In this document: positions 29,251-37,631 of the stretch, piece after piece
Layout: every line of letters begins with the position of its first letter
How positions within the stretch are numbered: the first letter of the stretch is position 1
NCBI GenBank assembly: GCA_964501185.1
Contig: CAZCRT010000001.1
Location: 74,123-138,122, forward strand
Origin: BS150m-G50 sp964501185 [NCBI: uncultured Bacteroidia bacterium]
GTDB lineage: Bacteria > CAIWAD01 > BS150m-G50
Direction of reading: 5' to 3'
Length of the DNA: 64,000 nucleotides
Notes under the pieces: generated by a model
Told to the model about the DNA's origin: nothing
Databases searched by the model: none
Seen by the model: only the letters and a program-made list of their open reading frames with translations
Position numbers and translations under genes: made by a program

Positions 29251-30261
29251 CTATTCCGGCAGGCAGATCTCCCGTTTGAAAGCAGCACGCAGGGTCTTAT
29301 ACAGCACGACCAGTATCATCAGGCTTGCCAGTATCAGGAACACAATACTGAGAAATTTGAAGAACAATAGGCCTGTATGATGATACATCAACAATGTGGC
29401 CAGGGTAATAGCATCCAGCGGAAAAGTGTACGCCCACCAGGAGATGAAAAAAGGAAGCCGTTTGAATCGATCCACCATGAAAAACAGCAGCAGGGTGGTG
29501 AAGAGAGCGTTGAAATAGAGAATACGGGCGAAGACATCCAGGTCCCCGGTCAGCTTGATGTATGCGATAAAAGCTACAGCCGGCGGTGCGATAAGGATAA
29601 ACAGAGTTGGCAGCAGTTTGGCCGGCAGCGGGTTGTGAAAGATAATCCGGTTGAAAACGATGGATAGCAACACCAGCCAGAATACCAGGCCGATACTGTA
29701 AAAGAACCAGGAAACATCGGCAGGAGCGTACTGTACACCTACCACCGGCACCAGGATGTTGCCTACCACCGGAATAAACCAGGGGGGTGTAAGGTGTTCA
29801 ACTTTGAACTCCTGATGGAACCAGATATGCATCAATTTGAAAGTGAAGCCAATGTGAAGCAGCGTGCCAACGAACCAGAGAGAACGACTCAGTACCGGCT
29901 GCAGGCCGGAGTAGGCGATGCTGAGCAAAAGCAACGATATTGAAAACGCCGGAAAGAAATTGATGCGTACCGGATTGTTGAACTCGGCTGACACCGCCTC
30001 AGGGTGGCGTATCCACTTAGACAGATAGACAGCAGTTATAAACAGGAAGAGCGCGGACACGATAAAGAGGAGCGCCAGGCCAACACTGGTGGGGAGTTTC
30101 AGCATCTGCTCAAACCGCAGCCAGCAGATTGCCAGCCCGGTCAGTCCCATGACGGAAGCGAAAAAGGTAATCGGGAAGTGTTCCAGGCGGCTGAATATCT
30201 GATAGTCGTTGTCTGGTTGTGTCACGTCAATCAGTCCATTTTTATAACTACGAATGAACAT
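29251..30261 (-). CDS. SLAC1/TehA family anion channel or exporter
   Basis: A 336-aa membrane protein with ten predicted helices. The opening FPITFFASVMGLTGLAICW and PPWFIPVVGNILVPVVG are characteristic of the tellurite-resistance/dicarboxylate transporter (TDT) family, structurally a SLAC1-type anion channel. The phenylalanine-rich central helices fit a gated pore. Start not certain: no ribosome binding site is visible before the ATG at 30261. It is 22 bases after the GNAT gene at 30283, so probably co-transcribed with it. Confidence 0.8.
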   Translation of the reverse strand: MFIRSYKNGLIDVTQPDNDYQIFSRLEHFPITFFASVMGLTGLAICWLRFEQMLKLPTSVGLALLFIVSALFLFITAVYLSKWIRHPEAVSAEFNNPVRINFFPAFSISLLLLSIAYSGLQPVLSRSLWFVGTLLHIGFTFKLMHIWFHQEFKVEHLTPPWFIPVVGNILVPVVGVQYAPADVSWFFYSIGLVFWLVLLSIVFNRIIFHNPLPAKLLPTLFILIAPPAVAFIAYIKLTGDLDVFARILYFNALFTTLLLFFMVDRFKRLPFFISWWAYTFPLDAITLATLLMYHHTGLLFFKFLSIVFLILASLMILVVLYKTLRAAFKREICLPE

Positions 30262-30282
30262 TGATTATGGTTGATATCTCGT

Positions 30283-31062
30283 TTATTCCCCTGCAAAAAA
30301 CTCACCGTAATGATTGGTGGTCTTAAATCCGAGGCCACCGTATAGCGCAAGCGCGATCTCGTTATTCACTTTCACATTCAGACCGACAAAATCCACATTA
30401 CGCGCCAGCTCCCGGCAGAGGCGGGCAACCAGTTGCTCCCCGATCCCCTGTCCGCGGTGTGCCATATCCACGGCGATGTTCCCGATAGCGGCAACACCGT
30501 ATTCCTCTGAGTAGAGATGGACACCACTGACCCCTATCAGTTTACCATGTTCCCATACACCGTAATAGTGCCCGGTTGAGAGCATGGTAGGATCAAACCA
30601 GTTTCCCGGATAGGCCTCATCCAGAAAAGTCTGAACCGTCTGTATGTCATCACTTGAGTGGAGACGCATCACACCGTCGGTCTCAACGGTTTCCAGGGCG
30701 TCCTTATTTACCAGTTGCATCTTGGCGCACAATCCAGCGGGCTGTAGACGATAGCGTTCACGCAAAGTGGTTTCCAGGCCGGGTGACAGGTGCGCGTAAA
30801 AACGATCAGGAAGATCCGGCAGCAATGCGCGGAGTAACGCGCGCAGATACTTTGGATAAGAACCCAACGCCAGCAGCGTGGTCACCGCACCCCGGTAAAG
30901 CAGAATAACCGCCCGCAAATCACCCTCTTCCCGCAGCCCGTAATAAGTACAGCGTGGCCGGAAAAAAGGGTCCAGGTCACCAATGCTGTAAAAATGGAGC
31001 GAAGTATTCCTGTGGAAAAAAGAAGCGATTTCCGCATTGTCGTGCAGTATTTCCGGTTTCAT
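30283..31062 (-). CDS. GNAT-family acetyltransferase
   Basis: A 259-aa protein with an N-terminal domain of about 120 residues and a C-terminal GNAT fold. The latter is shown by YGVAAIGNIAVDMAHRGQGIGEQLVARLCREL (acetyl-CoA loop RGQGIG) and VNNEIALALYGGLGFKTTNHYGEFFAG. The start at 31062 (MKPEIL) has caggagag upstream; an ATG 8 codons earlier does not. The substrate is unknown. The SLAC1-like gene follows on the same strand. Confidence 0.8.
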   Translation of the reverse strand: MKPEILHDNAEIASFFHRNTSLHFYSIGDLDPFFRPRCTYYGLREEGDLRAVILLYRGAVTTLLALGSYPKYLRALLRALLPDLPDRFYAHLSPGLETTLRERYRLQPAGLCAKMQLVNKDALETVETDGVMRLHSSDDIQTVQTFLDEAYPGNWFDPTMLSTGHYYGVWEHGKLIGVSGVHLYSEEYGVAAIGNIAVDMAHRGQGIGEQLVARLCRELARNVDFVGLNVKVNNEIALALYGGLGFKTTNHYGEFFAGE

Positions 31063-31230
31063 GAGTCTCTCCTGTTTATCTACCAATCAGGATAAAGCGA
31101 TAGTTCACCAAATGCAACTACCTGTTGCCGTACACCTTGAGAAACAGCAGAGTAAAACATACATTTAGCAGGTAAAGCTGAAGTCAGAAGGAGAAACCGG
31201 TTTCATGAATTTGCCAGGGGCAGGGGAGTT

Positions 31231-32295
31231 ATGCTGATGATGAAAAGATTATTAATCCTGGGTTTACTGATTTCGACCTGCTGGATTGTGGTTGTTGCTG
31301 ACGAGGAAAAACCGGTGATCATTGTACTGGCGACCGGCGGCACGATTGCCGGACAGGGGGCGCAAAGCGCACAGGCGCAATACGAGCCTGCCAGAACACC
31401 GGTTGAAGATCTACTGCGGGCGGTACCTGAAATCCAGACACTTGCGCAGGTACAGGGAGAACAGTTCTGCCAGATAGCCAGCCAGGATATGACAACCGCG
31501 TTGTGGGTGCAGCTCGCCTGCCGGGTAAACGAGCTTCTGGCAACAGAAACGGTAGATGGAATTGTAATTACACATGGTACGGACACCATGGAAGAGACCG
31601 CTTATCTGCTCAGCCTGACCACGAAAAGCGGTAAGCCGGTAGTGCTTACCGGGGCTATGCGGCCACCGACTTCAATGAGTGCGGATGGCGCACTGAATCT
31701 CTACAACGCTATTGCTGTTGCAGCTTCCCCCGCCTCGCACAACCGGGGCGCTATGGTTGCTGTAAACGACGTGATACATTCTGCCCGGGAGGTCACTAAA
31801 CGAAACACTACCAATGTGGCCACTTTCCAGTCCCCCGTTTACGGACCATTGGGTGAGGTGTTTTATGGGGAGGTCCACTATTACCGTCAACAGACACGCC
31901 CTGGTCAGAATGTGCCACATTTTGTACTCCGGCAGGACAGCGAACTGCCCCGGGTAGATATTCTATACAGTTATGCCGGTTTCAATCCTGACCAGGTGGA
32001 CTTTCTGGTTACCGCCGGCTCGCGCGGCATAGTGTTTGCCGGTACCGGTAATGGTAATCCCAATCAGCAGACGATAACCAGTCTGGCTGCCGCCAGGGAA
32101 GCGGGAGTGGCAATTGTACGCTCCTCTCGTCCCGGCACAGGACGCGTCACAATGGGGGCGGAAGTAGATGACGCCCGCTGGGGTTTTGTCGTCGCCGATA
32201 ATCTCAGCCCGCAGAAAAGCCGGATCCTGCTGATGCTGGCGCTGCTGCAGACCGGGGAGCCCGAGGATCTCCAGAAGCTGTTTATCCGGTATTGA
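31231..32295 (+). CDS. Exported type II L-asparaginase
   Basis: Hydrolyses asparagine to aspartate and ammonia in the periplasm. The 354-aa protein has a signal peptide (about 1-23), the nucleophile threonine in ATGGTIAG (Thr38), and the second triad motif THGTDTMEET. GAMRPPTSMSADGALNLYNA and GTGNGN further on are standard. Two in-frame ATG codons occur within four codons; ggggag precedes the first. The next gene follows within 65 bases, so they may share a transcript. Confidence 0.93.
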   Translation: MLMMKRLLILGLLISTCWIVVVADEEKPVIIVLATGGTIAGQGAQSAQAQYEPARTPVEDLLRAVPEIQTLAQVQGEQFCQIASQDMTTALWVQLACRVNELLATETVDGIVITHGTDTMEETAYLLSLTTKSGKPVVLTGAMRPPTSMSADGALNLYNAIAVAASPASHNRGAMVAVNDVIHSAREVTKRNTTNVATFQSPVYGPLGEVFYGEVHYYRQQTRPGQNVPHFVLRQDSELPRVDILYSYAGFNPDQVDFLVTAGSRGIVFAGTGNGNPNQQTITSLAAAREAGVAIVRSSRPGTGRVTMGAEVDDARWGFVVADNLSPQKSRILLMLALLQTGEPEDLQKLFIRY

Positions 32296-32357
32296 TACTG
32301 GAGAACCTGTTCGGTATATGCAAAACCCTACACGGAAAACAGGGAGTACAGTGTCTC

Positions 32358-33350
32358 ATGTATTTCAAACCGTTGAGCTGGATTCTGGCGCTCTCTACAT
32401 TGACTGTTGTATCGAACCGGGATGCTGGGGGTAGTGAGCCACAACAACTCATCTTTGCCACCTACGCAGGAAGACAGGCGGAGCTTCTTAACACGGTGCT
32501 ACTGACCAGGAGTATCCGCACTTTCGCGGGGAGTTTAAGCCAGGCGCCGGTCTGGGTATATCTGCCACCAGAGCTGCTTGAAGAAGAACGGTCGCTGGTG
32601 GTGGAACTGATAGCCCTCAAAGTCAGTTTAAGAACCAGCACACCACCAGCGGAAGCAACCTGGTATTACTACACTGATAAGGTGTTTGCTGCAGCCGCCG
32701 CGGAAGAAGCTGCAGCAGGCAGCACCGCGGTTCTGGCCTGGTTGGATGAGGACACAATTGTTTTACAGGAACCGACAGAGTTTCTGCTGCCTCCTGAGAA
32801 GAGCCTCGGTTACCGGCCGGTGATGCACCGCAATATCTGTCCGCGATACGATGAACCACTCGACGACTTCTGGCATAGGGTTTATCATCTGATGTCGATA
32901 GATAAAGCTGTACTCTTTCCAATGACAACACCCGCCTATGGCGACAGGGTACGGCCCTACTTCAACGCCGGATGCCTGGTTGTCCGTCCCGAACGAAGAC
33001 TGCTCAGGAATTGGGCTGAACAATGGAGCCTGCTCCATCCCGACCCGCAGTTGCGAGAGATGAGTGAAGGTGATCAGAGGAAAAGAATTTTCCTGCACCA
33101 GGTGGCGTTAGTCGGCGCTGTGCTCAACAATATTGAGCGGGGGGAAATGCTGGAGTTCAGCGACCGGATCAACTATCCTCTTTTCTTCCAGCGAATGTTT
33201 GGCGCCGAACAACCTTTCGATGATATAACAGAAGTGATCAGCCTGAGACATGAGTCGTTTTACCGGAATGGCTCTCCCGGATGGCTGAAGCAGCTGCAGG
33301 GGCCGGCAGAGAGGGTTGAGTGGATTAAGAAAAATGTCACGCAACAGTAA
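32358..33350 (+). CDS. Exported glycosyltransferase-like protein of unknown role
   Basis: A protein of about 330 aa with an N-terminal hydrophobic signal-like segment (MYFKPLSWILALSTLTVVS). The segment VLAWLDEDTIVLQEP has the DxD-like acidic motif seen in nucleotide-sugar glycosyltransferases, and YFNAGCLVVRPER matches a later conserved block of that fold (FNxGxxxxxP). An export signal is odd for such an enzyme, which normally needs cytoplasmic sugar nucleotides. The frame opens earlier at TTG 32292, overlapping the asparaginase stop; the ATG at 32358 with agggag is preferred. Confident family assignment is not possible. Confidence 0.55.
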   Translation: MYFKPLSWILALSTLTVVSNRDAGGSEPQQLIFATYAGRQAELLNTVLLTRSIRTFAGSLSQAPVWVYLPPELLEEERSLVVELIALKVSLRTSTPPAEATWYYYTDKVFAAAAAEEAAAGSTAVLAWLDEDTIVLQEPTEFLLPPEKSLGYRPVMHRNICPRYDEPLDDFWHRVYHLMSIDKAVLFPMTTPAYGDRVRPYFNAGCLVVRPERRLLRNWAEQWSLLHPDPQLREMSEGDQRKRIFLHQVALVGAVLNNIERGEMLEFSDRINYPLFFQRMFGAEQPFDDITEVISLRHESFYRNGSPGWLKQLQGPAERVEWIKKNVTQQ

Positions 33351-33369
33351 ACCTGTGAAAGGAGTTGAG

Positions 33370-34089
33370 ATGGCTGAAGAGATAACGGGTGGTTGTGCGC
33401 GCCCCACAGGGGGGCCGGTCGGAGGAGTCGAAGTCACAGCAGGTGAAGACGAACAGAAAACAGTCAGGGAGGACAAAAACATGATTATGGTTGGAAAACC
33501 AGCACCGGATTTCACAGCACCAGCATATCAGAAGGGTAAATTTATCAATGTGACCCTCTCAGACTTTCTGGGGAAATGGACGTTACTCTGTTTTTACCCG
33601 GGTGACTACACTTTTGTTTGAGCGACTGAGCTCTCAGCAGTTGCTGAGAAATATCCCGAGTTTCAGAAACTCGGAGCGGAAGTACTTTCCATGAGTGTCG
33701 ACAGCATGTTTGTCCACAAAATGTGGGATGACAATGAGCTTTCGAAAATGGTTGATGGTGGCGTTCCGTTTCCGATGTTGTCTGACGGTGGTGGTAGAGT
33801 CGGTAAAATCTATGGTGTATACGATGAGGATGCCGGTGTGGAGACACGGGGCCGTTTTATCATCGATCCGGACGGCATCGTTCAGGGGTATGAGGTTCTG
33901 ACACCCCCGGTGGGTAGAAATGTCGACGAGAGTATTCGCCAGCTTCAAGCTTTCCAGTTGGTGCGGCAGTCCAAAGGGTCAGAAGCCTGCCCTTCCGGGT
34001 GGAGGCCCGGTAAGAAGACACTCAAGCCGGGACCAGATCTGGTGGGCAATGTCTGGCAGGAATGGAAAACCGATATGGCGTTTGAGTAG
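33370..34089 (+). CDS. Selenocysteine-containing 2-Cys peroxiredoxin (AhpC/PrxU type)
   Basis: A thiol (selenol) peroxidase reducing H2O2 and organic peroxides. The reading frame is interrupted only by TGA at 33619-33621, exactly where the peroxidatic cysteine belongs: FYPGDYTFV-U-ATELSAVAEKY, in the P-x3-T-x2-C/U motif. The frame continues uninterrupted to 34089 with GRFIIDPDG, TPPVGRN and the resolving cysteine in EACPSGWRPG. Reading TGA as selenocysteine gives 239 aa (Sec84) from the ATG at 33370, or 202 aa (Sec47, Cys170) from the ATG at 33481. Both starts have ribosome binding sites (aaaggag; gggagg). The first adds 37 residues including GGCARPTGG. A SECIS-like hairpin follows the TGA. 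Without Sec insertion, translation would give an inactive 83-residue stub. No selABCD genes lie in the window. Confidence 0.92.
33632..33649 (+). promoter_or_regulatory. Bacterial SECIS-like hairpin for the in-frame TGA
   Basis: TCTCAGC (33632-33638) pairs perfectly with GCTGAGA (33643-33649) around the loop AGTT. The apical loop starts 18 bases after the TGA (33619-33621) and has G as its second base. This fits the published general description of bacterial SECIS elements: a short stem, a small loop with an early G, and a loop 16-37 bases downstream of UGA. SelB would bind it. Confidence 0.82.
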
Positions 34090-34174
34090 TACAAACACCT
34101 TCCGGCTGTTACTGCTTCTAACCCCGAGTACAATTGAAGCTCAGGGGCATCAGGTCACTGAATTAAGAGGAGCC

Positions 34175-36220
34175 ATGCTTCGCTTCACGGCTATCTCGAT
34201 TATCCCTATACTCCTTTCTGTCAGGATTGCCTCCGGGCAGATTACGGAAAACTGTACCCTGCTGGCGCAGACGGAAGGCCCCTGCTACTCAACGGCAATC
34301 GACCAGTCAACCACGATAATCGGCGCTGGTGCTGTAGTATCAATCCTCGATATCGGTAATCCCGCACAGCCGCAGGTTTTGTCATCGCTGCCGCAGCCCG
34401 GTTATGTCACATCAGTAGCTGTAAGAGATTCGCTACTCTGTGTAGCGGCCGATGGCGCCGGTTTGCAGTTGATTGATATCAGCGAGCACACCTCCCCGCT
34501 ACAGCTGGGCTCGCTGGCCCTTTCAGGAAATATCAGCAGCATTACAATCAACGCCGATATGGCTCATGTGACTGTTACCTACGGTGGTCTCTACCTGATT
34601 GACATCACCGACCCCACAGCACCGGCCGTACTGAGTTTCTATCATACACCGGGCAACGCCGGGGATGTGGCGGCCAGAGATACAATTGTCTGTGTGGCGG
34701 ACGGAGATGCTGGCTTGAGGCTGTTTAACGTCAGCAATCCATTTCACCCACAGGATCTGGGCGGTTATTCTACCCCGGGCACGGCCAGGGGTGTGGTAAT
34801 AGAGCATAACACTGCTCTGGTTGCGGATGGAAGCGGAGGACTGCGCGCCATCGATATCACCGATCCGGAAAACATGCAGGAGCTGGATTTTGTGGCTACA
34901 CCGGCACCTGCCAACGAGGTGGCGGTTAACGATGGTGTTGCTTATGTCTGGTTGCAGGGCAGCGGCTGCAGTATGTACGAAATCAGCGAGCCGGACGATT
35001 TGCAGGAGCTGGGAGTTTACGCTACTCCGCTGAACATCAACGATCTGGCTGTAAGCGGTAGTGTGCTCGCCCTGGCTGCCGATGATGATGGACTGCGGTT
35101 GATTGATGTAAGTAATCCAGCAGCACCGGAGGAGATCGGCTTCCATGAAGTATCGGGAAATAACTATGGCCTTATCCGTGTCGACAATATCGTTTACCTG
35201 GCCAGTGGCGATGACGGCCTGCACCTGGTAGACATCAGCGACCCCGCCTTGCCACAGACGGTGGGCAGTCTTGATACACCTGGTTATGCCAAGAGTGTTG
35301 CTGTAAGTGGCAATATCGCCTGTGTGGCGGACGGCGTCGAAGGTCTGCGGATTATTGATATCAGCGATAGCTACGCTCCGGTGGAAACGGGTTCACTGCC
35401 AACACCGGGATTGGCACAGGGGGTGGCTGTTGTTGATGGGCTTGCCTACGTCGCCAGCGGGCACAACGGCTTAAGAATAATTGATATCAGCGATCCGGCT
35501 ACACCGGTTGAGTTAGGTAATTGTGATACACCGGGTATGGCCTACGGCGTTGCCGTGAATGACAGTATTGCCGCTCTCGCTGATTTCAATTCGGGGCTGC
35601 ACCTGTTCGATATCAGCGACCCTGAAAACCCCTTTATTCTTGGCACCTGGGACACCGACGGTTCCGCCAAGTTTGTTACCTTACGTGATACACTGGCTTA
35701 TGTGGCGGATTTTCACAACGGCCTCTGCCTGATAGATATAGGTGACCCGGAAGAACCCGTGCAGATCGGGCGCTTTCCCACTATCAGCTCCTCGAGAGGT
35801 GTGGACGTAAATGAAACCATAGTTTATATGGCGGATGCCGAGGCTGGCTTAAGAGTGCTGGATTGCAGTTATCCAGATGAGATAGTGGAACTGGGTTATT
35901 GTGATACACCTGGAATGTCCTATTCCACTGTGGTCGACGGCCCCTTAGCATACGTAGCTAACGGGTACGCGGGGCTTTCGGTAGTTCGCTTTAATGGCGT
36001 TCCACCACAGATTGTAATCACGGCCTTTGTCACACATGTGCAGCTCAGCTGGGATCCGGAGGTGGCTACCAGTTGGAATGTGTATCGGTTGAGCGATCCT
36101 TACGAAGTTATCAGTGCTGAGAATTTACTGGCGACGGTGAACAGCAGTTCCTACAGCGACTACGATGCTTATGAATCACAACAGGCCTGGTACCGGGTTA
36201 CGGCAGTGGCGGGGGAGTAG
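34175..36220 (+). CDS. Secreted LVIVD-repeat beta-propeller protein
   Basis: A 681-aa exported protein. A signal peptide (about 1-20, ending SVRIASG) is followed by about 13 repeats of roughly 42 aa with the pattern VAYVADxxxGLRLIDISDPxxPxxLGxxDTPGxAxGVAV, the LVIVD repeat thought to form beta-propellers. The last about 75 residues form a fibronectin type III-like segment (VQLSWDPEVATSWNVYRLSDPY). Such proteins are frequent at the surface of FCB-group candidate phyla; binding partners are unknown. The start at 34175 follows aagaggagcc; the frame is open 85 codons earlier but that part overlaps the peroxiredoxin gene. Confidence 0.85.
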   Translation: MLRFTAISIIPILLSVRIASGQITENCTLLAQTEGPCYSTAIDQSTTIIGAGAVVSILDIGNPAQPQVLSSLPQPGYVTSVAVRDSLLCVAADGAGLQLIDISEHTSPLQLGSLALSGNISSITINADMAHVTVTYGGLYLIDITDPTAPAVLSFYHTPGNAGDVAARDTIVCVADGDAGLRLFNVSNPFHPQDLGGYSTPGTARGVVIEHNTALVADGSGGLRAIDITDPENMQELDFVATPAPANEVAVNDGVAYVWLQGSGCSMYEISEPDDLQELGVYATPLNINDLAVSGSVLALAADDDGLRLIDVSNPAAPEEIGFHEVSGNNYGLIRVDNIVYLASGDDGLHLVDISDPALPQTVGSLDTPGYAKSVAVSGNIACVADGVEGLRIIDISDSYAPVETGSLPTPGLAQGVAVVDGLAYVASGHNGLRIIDISDPATPVELGNCDTPGMAYGVAVNDSIAALADFNSGLHLFDISDPENPFILGTWDTDGSAKFVTLRDTLAYVADFHNGLCLIDIGDPEEPVQIGRFPTISSSRGVDVNETIVYMADAEAGLRVLDCSYPDEIVELGYCDTPGMSYSTVVDGPLAYVANGYAGLSVVRFNGVPPQIVITAFVTHVQLSWDPEVATSWNVYRLSDPYEVISAENLLATVNSSSYSDYDAYESQQAWYRVTAVAGE

Positions 36221-36293
36221 GCCTAATACTGCACAACCATCGGCCGTTATAAAAAGACAATGGTTGTTTAAGATTTAATCCTGGGGAGGGATC

Positions 36294-36824
36294 ATGTACG
36301 ATTGCTATCATAACAAAATCGTCGATGGCAGAGAGGAGTTCCCGCCCGGTTGGATCATCGGCGAAAACCTGCTTTATTTTGCAGGATGGACGCTGGCAGG
36401 AGCATTACTCTGGCCAATCCGGGTTGTTTCCGGACTGCCACTACTTACCATACTCTGGGCAGTACTTGTTATCGTGATACAAATAGCATTGAAGAAGCAC
36501 CTCTGCAGTGGGTGCTACTACTATGACAGACGATGTCACCTGGGGTGGGGGAAACTCGCAGCCCGCCTGTTCCCACCGGATAGCGGTAGTGTCAAACTGG
36601 GTATGAAGTTGACTATGTTCTATATCATCCCGCCACCGATAATCCTTCTGATCGCGCTGATATTAGCCTTCAGTGTCGGTGCCGGGTGGCTTTACTGGAC
36701 GATGATCACCGTCTATTTGCTGCTGAATCTGCTCACATTTCCTGTGCGAAAACTGGGTTGTGGGCAATGTACCATGCGGGATGTCTGTGCCGGTAGTGCG
36801 GTAAAAGGGCGTCAACAGATGTAA
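36294..36824 (+). CDS. Cysteine-rich four-helix membrane protein
   Basis: A 176-aa membrane protein with about four hydrophobic helices in two pairs. Between them lies HLCSGCYYYDRRCHLGWGKLA (four metal-type ligands C-x2-C-x6-CH), and after the last helix comes LGCGQCTMRDVCAG (C-x2-C-x5-C). Both clusters should lie on the same side of the membrane, so they could jointly bind a metal or iron-sulfur cluster (inference). I do not recognise a named family. ggaggg precedes the ATG at 36294. Neighbours give no clue: a secreted propeller before and a barrel after. Confidence 0.7.
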   Translation: MYDCYHNKIVDGREEFPPGWIIGENLLYFAGWTLAGALLWPIRVVSGLPLLTILWAVLVIVIQIALKKHLCSGCYYYDRRCHLGWGKLAARLFPPDSGSVKLGMKLTMFYIIPPPIILLIALILAFSVGAGWLYWTMITVYLLLNLLTFPVRKLGCGQCTMRDVCAGSAVKGRQQM

Positions 36825-36896
36825 TACAACAGTGGATAAGAATAGCGAATTCATACAGATTAAAACCTGTTAAACAGCTTTGTTAAGGAACATAAT

Positions 36897-37613
36897 ATGA
36901 AGAATGTTATCCAGGCAACTATCGCGATATTACTGTTCACAGCTACTGCTGTGGCAGCGTCAGGGAATGCTCAGGAAAAATACCAGCCGGAAAAGGGTGA
37001 CCAGGCGCTGCAGTTTCAGATTGATGCAAGTTCCCGTTCACCTTTAGGACACCTGTCTGATTACGCGGGAGCCACGCTGTCTTACAAGAGATTGATCAGC
37101 GACCGCAGAGCCCTGCAGTTGGGTCTGAGACTGGCGGGAGGCCTGGAGACATCGTCAGATGCAGATGAATACCCCCATGCAGATTCACTCGACTTTGAAA
37201 GCTCAGGGGACGGTAGCGATCTTTCAGTTGAACTTTCATTACTGCTGGTAAACACGCTGCCCGGGGATCATACCTGGTTTTACTACGGATATGGGCCGGC
37301 AGTCAGTTACAGCAAATACAATAATGAACATGAATGTAACAGGAATACCGAACCACCTGAATTCCATCTGCACGACATGTCTATGGTCGAATTCGAAGCT
37401 GGCCTGACAGCTGTAGCCGGTGTGGAGTGGGGGCTTACCGATTATCTGACAATTCACGCCGAATACCGATCTTCTTTCATGTACATGTTCAGGGTAGTCG
37501 ACCAGACCAGTAGCAGCGAAGATCCCGAAAGCTATGAGGAACACCACGATGAAGATAGCAGATTCAGTTTTCTCCCTGACGGTGTCCGTTTCGGATTGTC
37601 AATCTACTTCTAA
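36897..37613 (+). CDS. Outer-membrane beta-barrel protein
   Basis: A 238-aa exported protein with a signal peptide (about 1-20, TATAVAASG), amphipathic beta strands and a C-terminal phenylalanine (RFGLSIYF), consistent with a small barrel. The acidic loop EEHHDEDSRF and a pair of acidic segments (SDADEYPHADSLDFESSGDGSD) are notable. No family recognised. taaggaac precedes the ATG. The AI-2E transporter gene follows after 18 bases. Confidence 0.7.
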   Translation: MKNVIQATIAILLFTATAVAASGNAQEKYQPEKGDQALQFQIDASSRSPLGHLSDYAGATLSYKRLISDRRALQLGLRLAGGLETSSDADEYPHADSLDFESSGDGSDLSVELSLLLVNTLPGDHTWFYYGYGPAVSYSKYNNEHECNRNTEPPEFHLHDMSMVEFEAGLTAVAGVEWGLTDYLTIHAEYRSSFMYMFRVVDQTSSSEDPESYEEHHDEDSRFSFLPDGVRFGLSIYF

Positions 37614-37631
37614 TGAGGAAAGAGTTGCCAT

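Noticed and set aside
33920-34174. LVIVD protein starting at 33920
   Set aside because: The extra 85 codons overlap the selenoperoxiredoxin frame and hide the signal peptide that starts at 34175.
34523-35224. Open frame antisense to the LVIVD protein
   Set aside because: Result of repetitive coding sequence on the other strand; low-complexity product.
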